DNA of 14,224 bases from JBGTCY01 sp041748615. GTDB taxonomy: Bacteria > Bacteroidota > Bacteroidia > Chitinophagales > CAIOSU01. Position numbers and translations under genes: made by a program. The DNA lies in contig JBGTCY010000195.1 in the NCBI GenBank assembly GCA_041748615.1, forward strand, positions 1 through 14,224, given 5' to 3'. Under the pieces are notes generated by a model. That model saw nothing but the letters and a program-made list of their open reading frames with translations, made no database searches and was not told the DNA's origin. Shown here piece by piece: positions 1 to 6,700 of the stretch (position 1 is its first letter; every line of letters begins with the position of its first letter).

Positions 1-1024
1 CGGCATTGACAATATCACCCTGAAAGGAAAAGGTCATGACAAAACAATTTTTTCATTTAAAAACCAGACGGAAGGCGCTGAAGGCGTTAAGGTGACTGCC
101 AACAATTTTACGATGGAAGATATTGGCGTTGAAGATACCAAAGGCGATGGCGTGAAAATCTCCCATTCCGAAGGCGTCACGCTCAGGCGCGTGCGCATGG
201 AATGGACCAATGGACCCGACAGCATCAATGGCGCTTACGGGCTTTATCCTGTTTCAAGTAAATATGTGCTGATGGAAGAATGTATCGCGAAAGGCGCTTC
301 TGACGCGGGCATTTATGTCGGACAGTCTGAACATGCCATTGTCAGAAAAAATTTCATTGAAGGCAACGTGGCGGGTATCGAAGTTGAAAACACTTACTAT
401 GCTGAGGTTTATGAAAACACGGTGGTGAACAACACTGCCGGCATCTTGATTTTTGACCTGCCCGACTTGCCGAAGAAAAATGGCAAATACGTCAAGATTT
501 ACAACAACAAAATTGTGGGCAACAACCATCCGAATTTTTCAAGGAGAGGCATCGCGGTATATATGGTTCCTCCCGGTACCGGATTATTGATGATGGCAGC
601 TCAATACGCTCATGCCTACAACAATGAAATCAAAGATAATAACACGCTCGGTTTAGCTATACTGAAATTGGTCGGTGATGAAGAAATCATGCAACGCCAA
701 AACCGCGATACATTATTTAATGTGTATCCCTCCGCGATTTATGTCTATGACAACAATTTCAGCCGGGCGGAAGGAGTCATGCCCGACACTACAAGAGACT
801 ATGGAAAAATGATGTATGAAGCGTTCGGCTCCAACCCGCCCCACATCCTGCATGACGGGTTGCTGAATCCTGAGTTGACGGTTGATGGAAAACTACAGGG
901 AGAACATGCCATTTGCATTAAAAATAATAACAATGCTTCCTTCTTTAACATGACTTTGCAATCCGCGAATTTAACGGATTATGATTGCGAAGCCGTAGCT
1001 TATCCTCCGGTAGTTTTGAAGTAA
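1..1024 (+). CDS. Parallel beta-helix repeat protein, 5' end outside window
   Basis: The reading frame is open from base 2, so the true start lies upstream; the ATG at 92 is internal, because the residues before it (GIDNITLKGKGHDKTIF) already fit the family. The protein is a right-handed parallel beta-helix of the type covered by the TIGR03805 family. Recognisable stretches are VEDTKGDGVKISHSEGVTLR, SDAGIYVGQSEHAIVRKN, NVAGIEVENTYYAEVYENTV and NTAGILIFDLPDLPKKNG, each one a rung with stacked Asn and hydrophobic positions. About 340 residues are visible. Such proteins are usually exported and often fold like polysaccharide-binding or polysaccharide-cleaving enzymes, but I see no assigned catalytic site, so the activity is unknown. 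The gene ends in TAA directly before a strong hairpin terminator. A signal peptide cannot be judged because the N-terminus is missing. Confidence 0.88.
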   Translation, partial: GIDNITLKGKGHDKTIFSFKNQTEGAEGVKVTANNFTMEDIGVEDTKGDGVKISHSEGVTLRRVRMEWTNGPDSINGAYGLYPVSSKYVLMEECIAKGASDAGIYVGQSEHAIVRKNFIEGNVAGIEVENTYYAEVYENTVVNNTAGILIFDLPDLPKKNGKYVKIYNNKIVGNNHPNFSRRGIAVYMVPPGTGLLMMAAQYAHAYNNEIKDNNTLGLAILKLVGDEEIMQRQNRDTLFNVYPSAIYVYDNNFSRAEGVMPDTTRDYGKMMYEAFGSNPPHILHDGLLNPELTVDGKLQGEHAICIKNNNNASFFNMTLQSANLTDYDCEAVAYPPVVLK

Positions 1025-1032
1025 CCGCGCAT

Positions 1033-1064
1033 AAAAAAACCCGCTCGGTAAGCGGGTTTTTTTT
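1033..1064. terminator. Bidirectional rho-independent terminator
   Basis: The stem CCCGCT (1040-1045) pairs with AGCGGG (1051-1056) around the loop CGGTA. It is flanked by seven A on the left and eight T on the right, so it has a U-tract in both directions. It sits between two convergent genes ending at 1024 (plus) and 1080 (minus) and can serve both. Confidence 0.85.
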
Positions 1065-1079
1065 ATCCTGAAAAATGTT

Positions 1080-1541
1080 TTACATTTTCAATTCATCATC
1101 ATCCACCGGAGGAGGCGTGGTGGTCGGCTGAGGCGTTGCTTCTCTGACCTCTTCTTTCACCTCTTCTGTGGGAACACTTTTTTCCGAAGGCGCTGAAGAA
1201 TTTCTGACATCATTAAAATCATCATAATGGTCGCCTCCCTCGTCTGTATTTCTGCTGAATTCATCAAAATCATATTCAGGCAGCAAGTCCTGTTTCACAT
1301 GATTAATCACTTCATTCATGGCGTCCATGAACTTATTGAAATCTTCTTTATACAAGAACACTTTGTGACGGTCATATCCGTCTTCATGGAAACGCTTCTT
1401 ACTTTCGGTAATCGTCACGTAATAATCATTCCCTCTTGTTGTTCTCACATCAAAGAAATAGGTCCTTCTTCTGCCCGCGCGTATCGTTTTTGAATACACT
1501 GCCGGGGATTTTCGGTTTCTGTCTTCGTTCTCCACGTTCAA
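1080..1541 (-). CDS. PUR family (DUF3276) DNA/RNA-binding protein
   Basis: This 153-residue protein has one PUR-repeat domain at residues 15-92. Diagnostic blocks are VYSKTIRAGRRRTYFFDVRT, GNDYYVTITESKK and KVFLYKEDFNKFMDAM. The family (PF11680, related to eukaryotic Pur-alpha and the Borrelia homologue) binds single-stranded nucleic acid; the cellular role in Bacteroidota is not settled. The tail, residues 93-153, is acidic and Pro/Thr-rich and probably disordered, ending VDDDELKM. No in-frame ATG lies between the upstream stop (1602-1604) and the domain, so the start must be TTG at 1541 or GTG at 1535. I chose TTG because a TACATTTG -7 element at 1583-1590 would place the transcript start about 35 nt upstream. 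No Shine-Dalgarno is evident, as is common in this phylum. Confidence 0.85.
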   Translation of the reverse strand: MNVENEDRNRKSPAVYSKTIRAGRRRTYFFDVRTTRGNDYYVTITESKKRFHEDGYDRHKVFLYKEDFNKFMDAMNEVINHVKQDLLPEYDFDEFSRNTDEGGDHYDDFNDVRNSSAPSEKSVPTEEVKEEVREATPQPTTTPPPVDDDELKM

Positions 1542-1582
1542 ATTTTTTAGCTGGTGAATTTGTAAAAAAAATATTTGTCGTC

Positions 1583-1590
1583 CAAATGTA
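1583..1590 (-). promoter_or_regulatory. Candidate -7 promoter element (TACATTTG) for the PUR gene
   Basis: On the minus strand this reads TACATTTG, an exact match to the Bacteroidota -7 consensus TAnnTTTG. It lies 41 nt upstream of the TTG start. A TTTT block about 18 nt further upstream could serve as a degenerate -33 element. The match is by eye only. Confidence 0.4.
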
Positions 1591-2060
1591 AGAAAAAAAA
1601 TTTAGTAGAAAAGTATCCCATAAATATTTACACCACATTTATATCACTTAAATGCCGCATTTATCCACAATGACCCCTAGAGTGTACTGAATTTAGGTAT
1701 TATTTAAGCGAAACGTGTCTGAATATCTTTGTTCATAAAATAAAAACAAAAAATCTTCCTCCACCCCTTTTCCATTCATCATATCCCTATCTAATGTCAT
1801 GTCATCTAAAATCTAATATCTAAAATCTCTCTCTCGTCCGTGGACCTGTGGACTGCTATTGCGCTTGCTCTGTACGACTATGTCTTTCTTTGATTGGTAG
1901 CGTCCCGCGATTGAAGTTCTTTAACTTCGGGCGAAAAAAATTGAGCAACGACTCCACTTCCTGTAATTGCTTATCGTCAGTGAATATGTCTGAAACATTC
2001 GAGCAGTTCCAATTGCATTTGAGCAGCTATTCTCGGTTTACCTTATTCTTTCCTTTTTCG

Positions 2061-2164
2061 ACCTTAGTAACACTGAACTTTGCTCTTTTTTAACCTTATT
2101 GACCTTATCATCCCAAATAAAGATAATAAGGTTGGTTAGATGGGATGGCTATGGTTACTAAGGT
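2061..2164. repeat. Nested inverted repeats built on ACCTTA words
   Basis: The outer arms ACCTTAGTAAC (2061-2071) and GTTACTAAGGT (2154-2164) are exact 11-nt reverse complements, 82 nt apart. Inside them ACCTTATCATC (2102-2112) and GATAATAAGGT (2122-2132) pair with one mismatch around a 9-nt loop. Further ACCTTA copies lie at 2040-2045 and 2093-2098. It precedes the DUF433/DUF5615 pair, but its function is unknown. It could be a degenerate intergenic repeat family or a folded leader. Confidence 0.5.
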
Positions 2165-2201
2165 TAAATGAAAACAAAAAGGCTTTTCAAATCTATGGGG
2201 C

Positions 2202-2222
2202 TAAAGCATAATTGATGCTTTA
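2202..2222. promoter_or_regulatory. Palindrome upstream of DUF433, candidate operator
   Basis: TAAAGCAT (2202-2209) and ATGCTTTA (2215-2222) are perfect 8-nt arms around AATTG. The centre is about 87 nt before the DUF433 start. A weak -7-like TAGATTTA follows at 2230-2237. Antitoxins commonly bind such palindromes to autoregulate their operon; applying that here is inference. Confidence 0.3.
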
Positions 2223-2298
2223 AATATAGTAGATTTAAGTATGCATCCAACAGCCCTTGATATGAAAGATAAATGCTAAAAATGCGTAACTTATTTTC

Positions 2299-2526
2299 AT
2301 GAAAGGTTACGAAAAATATATCAGCATCTCGCCTGACATCCGCTTTGGCAAACCCTACATTAAAGGAACGAGAATAGCCGTGCTCGACATTCTGCAATGG
2401 CTGGCTTCCGGAATGACTTATGAAGAAATTCTGAGCGATTTCCCTGAGTTAAAGACTGAACACATCCGGGCGGCATTGGCTTTTGCCGCTCATCGTGAAA
2501 GCATCACCAAAATCATTGCCGCCTGA
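2299..2526 (+). CDS. DUF433 domain protein, putative antitoxin
   Basis: This 75-residue protein consists entirely of a DUF433 domain. The hallmark core is FGKPYIKGTRIAVLDILQWL (residues 16-35), followed by SGMTYEEILSDFPEL (37-51) and the C-terminal helix IRAALAFAAHRES. The family has a small winged-helix-like fold and is commonly encoded just before a DUF5615 PIN-like protein, a pairing regarded as a toxin-antitoxin module with DUF433 as antitoxin. That arrangement holds here: the TGA stop is one base from the ATG of the downstream DUF5615 frame. The length is normal for the family and the gene looks intact, while its partner is broken. An 8-bp-arm palindrome upstream (2202-2222) is a candidate autoregulatory site. 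A second, truncated DUF433 tail lies 1 kb downstream. Confidence 0.85.
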   Translation: MKGYEKYISISPDIRFGKPYIKGTRIAVLDILQWLASGMTYEEILSDFPELKTEHIRAALAFAAHRESITKIIAA

Positions 2527-2527
2527 A

Positions 2528-2863
2528 ATGAAATTGTTGATTGATGCTAACCTGTCATAGCGCTTAGTAAAGCTTATTGATAAATCCTACCCCGGCTCCA
2601 TTCATGTTTCAAAAACCGGACTTAAAATTCCAGCCAAAGACAAGCAAATCTGGGACTGGGCTAAAATGAATGAATGCACTATCGTTACCAATGACGAAGA
2701 TTTTTTTCACCTGCTGCAAGTGCATGGTTTTCCTCCGAAAGTTGTTTTAATTCGCACGGGAAATCAGAGCACCGGGTTTATTGCTGACATTCTCGTTAAG
2801 TATAAAGAGAAGATTGAGGCGATGATTAACTCTAAAGAATACGGACTGATGGAAGTGTATTAG
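2528..2863 (+). pseudogene. DUF5615 PIN-like toxin gene interrupted by amber codon
   Basis: Read from ATG 2528, the frame gives MKLLIDANLS, then TAG (2558-2560), then RLVKLIDKSYPGSIHVSKTG onward to TAG at 2861-2863. Apart from the internal stop the product is a complete 110-residue DUF5615 (Mut7-C/PIN-like) protein. The N-terminal strand LLIDANLS carries the first acidic residue (D6), and the TNDEDFF motif carries the second acidic cluster. These are presumed metal-binding nuclease residues. Only codon 11 is wrong; relatives usually have an aromatic or Pro residue there, so one substitution in TGG or TAC/TAT would explain it. Reinitiation at ATG 2666 would give 65 residues lacking the first Asp, so activity is unlikely. 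The gene lies one base after the DUF433 stop, as in the usual two-gene unit. It could also be a sequencing error or a suppressed codon. Confidence 0.75.
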
Positions 2864-2973
2864 CCTGCCCACTTCGGGATGTTCTTATATCTCATAGAAA
2901 GAAACCCATTTAAAAAGCTCAGTACAATGAAACGAAATACAAGTATGCAAGGCAAGGATGAGTGGTATGAAGT

Positions 2974-3256
2974 CTAAACCTGGCATAAAGTTTTTTCTGC
3001 CATCGCTCCATGCTGAGTAGTATGTTCCAAAATGGAACTAACCACCTCCTCTTTCAATTCGCCTGTTTCAAAGATGTTTCAGATGCTTGGTAACTGCCGG
3101 TCGCTGAACCCCGAACAACTCCGCTATTTTTTGCTGCGAAAGCAAGATGGTTTCATGCTGCAAATAAATTTCAACTTTCACATTTCCGTTGGGCGTTGTG
3201 TAAAGCAAAATTTCATTGAAACCTTCTTTGGCGGGTATGTTTTTTTTCTTTGCCAC
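2974..3256 (-). pseudogene. RhuM-family protein remnant, frameshifted and truncated
   Basis: From a GTG at 3256 the minus strand encodes FNEILLYTTPNGNVKVEIYL and TILLSQQKIAELFGVQRPAV, then VTKHLKHL and a stop at 3068-3070. This is the N-terminal helix-turn-helix-containing part of the virulence RhuM family (COG3943). After the stop the next frame continues the family exactly: FETGELKEEVVSSILEHTTQ, then HGAMAEKTLCQV and a TAG at 2974-2976. A two-base loss near 3070, turning something like CAT-ATC-TTT-GAA into CATCTTTGAA, would account for the shift. Full RhuM proteins are around 300 residues, so everything after about residue 95 is missing. The protein's function is poorly known; it is often found with accessory and defence genes. 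The gene is almost certainly non-functional here. Confidence 0.72.
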
Positions 3257-3484
3257 GCTTCACGCTTTTAAACTTATGTGTAAATCCGTATTTCGCTGCC
3301 AATTTAACAAACAGGTTAGAATTCGTGGCGTTCTTATTTGTGTCGAACACTTGTTATCTGTTTGGGACAAAAAGCACCGGAAACATTCACGCAGGACGCG
3401 AGCAAAAGGGCAATGCAGGTGTATTCCATCCCTGCTTATACCGCAAACATGGCGACAGCATCCGCAAACACTAAATAACCTTAG
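3257..3484. other. Non-coding or decayed stretch between gene remnants
   Basis: Two overlapping open frames on the plus strand (3216-3539 and 3250-3474) have Arg/His/Cys-rich compositions typical of antisense translation, and I recognise neither. A minus-strand stretch reading KNATNSNLFVKLAAKYGF has coding-like composition but no start, and it is stopped on both sides; its origin is unknown. Confidence 0.45.
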
Positions 3485-3586
3485 TGCCCATTACATGGAA
3501 TGTCAGCCGAAGAAATCACCGAAAACTATTCTCCGTTAACCAAAGCCGACATTCGCGAGGCTGTGGATTTTGTGAAGAAAAATTGA
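3485..3586 (+). pseudogene. C-terminal fragment of a second DUF433 gene
   Basis: After a stop at 3482-3484 the frame reads HGMSAEEITENYSPLTKADI and REAVDFVKKN, then TGA (3584-3586). This is the C-terminal half of a DUF433 protein: the GMSAEEI-x-x-x-Y-x-x-L-T-x-x-D-I-R core is the most conserved part of the family. The N-terminal half with the KGTR motif is absent upstream in all plus-strand frames. It is not a copy of the intact DUF433 at 2299, which has a different sequence in this region. With the broken DUF5615 and RhuM genes it marks this stretch as a graveyard of toxin-antitoxin-type genes. The ATG at 3500 could start a 28-residue peptide, but expression is doubtful. Confidence 0.65.
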
Positions 3587-3643
3587 AAATTACTAAACCT
3601 AATTTCCTTTGATAACCCGTTCCCCTCATTCAACCCTTTCTAC

Positions 3644-3675
3644 AATCTTTGAAGTTTTTTGAGAATAACATTCTC
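3644..3675 (+). promoter_or_regulatory. Weak -7-like element and palindrome before first WD40-caspase gene
   Basis: AATCTTTG (3644-3651) matches TAnnTTTG at all but the first position. It is followed by the palindrome GAGAAT-AAC-ATTCTC (3661-3675), which would fall at the start of the transcript. No convincing -33 element is seen. Promoter and operator are both tentative. Confidence 0.2.
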
Positions 3676-3715
3676 TCCAAACCGCTTAATTTAACCGCCA
3701 AATCCATTCATCCTC

Positions 3716-6700
3716 ATGCGTGTTATCGGATTCCTTTCAATTTTCACCCTGTTCATCTGCCGGTTTTCTTCCGCTCAATTACCAACCCTCGTACTCCAAA
3801 ACGGACATTCGGATGATATTTTATCAATGACATTCACTCCCGATGGAAAATACCTGCTCACCGGCAGCAGCGATAATACCATCAAACTTTGGGATGTGCA
3901 AAGCGGGCTTGAAATCAAAACCCTGTCCGCTCACACCAAGCCCGTTTCCGCACTGGCGGTGGGCGGACCTGAAGGATTGCTCGTGAGCGGGGGATATGAC
4001 AACCTGCTTTGCATCTGGGATTACACCACAGGCGAGTTGCTGGAAGAATTAGATGTACATGCGCAGTACATCAATTCCATTGCCATCAGCCCCGATGGAA
4101 AATACTTCGCCACAACCAGCGCTGACTTCAGCTTGATTCTTTGGAATATGGAATCCAAAAAAACCGAACGCATTCGCCACAAGACCGATTTCACTTCAGT
4201 CGGTTTCAGCCGGGAGGGGCACACCATTTATTTCGGGAGTTGGGACAATTTGGTCTATTCTCAAAACTTAGATGAAAGCGAAGACATCACTCAGGCAAAA
4301 ACTCTGAAAGGTCATGACAACCATGTGGTTGCCGTGAAGATGAGCGCTGACGGGCGTTTTCTCGCCAGCGCCAGCATTGCCAATTCCGATGAAAAGGGAA
4401 AAGTGTTCTTATGGGATTTTGTGAAAGGGGAGAAAAAATTCGAGCTGGGCAATTTTCCCCATACGCTGGGCTTGCATCAATACAAACTTGACATTACCCC
4501 CGACAGCCGTTATGTCGTTGCCGTAGGTTACAACGGGCACACCATTTCATTTTACGACATCGCCACCGGCAAGGCGACTCAAAAAATCGAAGAAAGTGAA
4601 ACGATCAATGCGATAGCGGTCAGTCCTGACGGAAAATTACTTGCGGTCGCGGTTGAAAATCAAATACACTTTTGGGAGCTGGAAAAAAATCAACTCATAA
4701 AAAAATTATCCGGCAACTCATTGACTGTACATCAAATTGCATGGCGGGAGCCGCACCAATTGCAATTGCTTGCAGACAAACAATTACTCACCTGGAATTT
4801 GAAAACCGGGATGGTGATAAATCTCAGTCAAGCCGCTGCAACTTCAGAAAACGCGCCTGAATATTCACCGGATGGAAAATGGAGAGCGGAAAGAAATGAG
4901 GTGTCGGTGTCGGTTTATGAGGTAGCAACGAATAAAAAAGTGAAGGAATTTACCGACCTCGCTGACTATATTTTCAGCATGGCATTCAGTCCTGACGGCA
5001 AACATCTCGCGCTCGCCTCAAAGGATCTAGAGCTTTATGAAATTTCATCCTGGAAAAAAACAAATCAACTGAAAGGTCATAAAAACATCTCCAATATTCT
5101 GTTTAGTCCCGATGGGAAAACATTGGCGAGCCTTGGCGGACCGTTGGACAGAAGCCTGAAAATCTGGGAGGTATCCACCGGAGTAATGAAAGCAAGTTTT
5201 GCCGCACGGGGTAACGATCAGGCACCACTCGCGTTCAGCGCTGACGGGAGGTATGTCGCCAATGGCGGCAAGTTGGACGTCAACGAACCCGGAATCGTTA
5301 ACGTGTGGGATTTAAACACGAATGAATTACATGCGCAATATCAAAATCCTCCGTTGGATAATGCTTACAATTTTCAGCGGGGTGTGAATTGTCTCGCTTT
5401 TTCTCCCGATGGAAAAACACTCGCGGCAGGCAACACCGACCACATCATCCGTCTCTGGAATCTGCAATCAAAAAGAAGAACGGAACTGAAAGGACATGAA
5501 GGCGAAGTACTCTCGCTTACTTACAGCCCCGATGGAAATTTTCTTGTCAGCACCGGCATGGATGGCGCAGTGAGAATTTGGGATACAAAAACAAGCACGG
5601 AGACGGGCGCTGTTTATTTACTGAAAGAAAACAATTGGGCGGTCATCAAAAAAAATGGATTGTTTGATGCATCCCCGGACGCGATGCGCTGGCTGCACTA
5701 CGTGGTGGGGTTGGAAACGATTGAACTCAATCAGTTGAAAGAACGCTATTATGAACCCGGACTGTTGCAAAAATTATTGGGCTGGCATGACGAGCCTGTC
5801 CGCGATGTGGATGCGCTGGGCGAGTTGCAGCTTTTTCCGCAAATCGAGCTACGAACAGAGGGCGACAAACTGCTTGCAACATTTAAAGAAAGACCGGGCG
5901 GCATCGGAAGAGTAAGTTTTTTTATCAATGGGAAAGAGGTTTTGAGCGACATTCAACTGCAACCTGAAAAAAACCAAACTGAAATTTTTTCCGCTTCCAT
6001 TGACCTCAACGCTCACACAAGATTTTTTTCTCCCAACACGGAAAATTCGCTCGGCATCAGGGCAACGAATAAAAACGGTTCATTAACAAGCAAGCTGCAC
6101 GAAATGGATTATTTCTACAAGCCGGAAAAAGTTGTTGTCAGCATTTCAAAAAATCCAAAACTGTTTGCCATCGTCATCGGCACTTCGGACTATCGCGGTG
6201 AGCAGTTGGATTTGAAATTTGCAGACAAAGACGCGCAGGATATTGCACAAGCAATGACTGCAAGCGGTGAGCAGTTGCTTGGTATAAATAATGTGAAAGT
6301 GAAACTGCTGCACACGGGTATGGCTGAAAATTTACCGACAAAACAAAACATCAAAAAATCATTTGAAGAATTCGCGATACAGGCGACACCAAACGATGTA
6401 GTAGTGGTGTATCTTTCGGGACATGGCGTGAATCATGGCGGGCAGGACGGCATGTTTTATTATCTCACGAAAGACATCGCCAGCGGTGATTTGTCGGATG
6501 ACGCCATCCGCAACAACTACGCGATTTCGACCGGAGAATTCACCGAGTGGCTGAAACTCATTCCCGCGCAAAAGCAGGTGATGATTCTGGATGCGTGCGC
6601 CTCCGGCAAACTCGTGGAAGATTTGCTCGGCACAAAAAATGTTTCGTCCAGTCAAATCCGCGCGCTCGAACGGCTGAAAGACCGCACTGGTATGTTCATC

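Larger units (their letters stand above)
1591..2298. other. Gene-poor AT-rich stretch with short repeats
   Basis: No convincing intact gene is seen over about 700 bases. It contains a perfect palindrome TAAATATTTA (1621-1630), TAAATG/CATTTA arms (1649-1663), two copies of ATCTAAAATCT 14 nt apart (1804-1814 and 1818-1828), a small hairpin GAAGTT/AACTTC (1913-1928), several ACCTTA words with nested inverted repeats (2042-2165) and an 8-bp-arm palindrome (2202-2222). An open frame at 1848-2093 (plus) has a Cys/Ser/Phe-rich composition and no family resemblance, and I take it as spurious. On the minus strand around 1860-2035 short peptide segments look coding-like across three frames; this may be a decayed small gene but is not firm enough to call. 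Confidence 0.6.

Noticed and set aside
1450..1638. 62-codon minus-strand frame overlapping the PUR gene start
   Set aside because: It has an ATG but is out of frame with the PUR domain. Its overlapping part translates to KFERGERRQKPKIPGSVF, an obvious shifted reading of the real N-terminus.
1848..2093. 81-codon plus-strand open frame
   Set aside because: Cys, Ser and Phe-rich with no recognisable domain, no promoter, and it runs into the ACCTTA repeats; treated as spurious.
2861..2979. Open continuation of the DUF5615 frame past TAG 2861 for about 39 codons
   Set aside because: The DUF5615 family normally ends here at about 110 residues, and the continuation has no recognisable sequence; the TAG is taken as the real stop.
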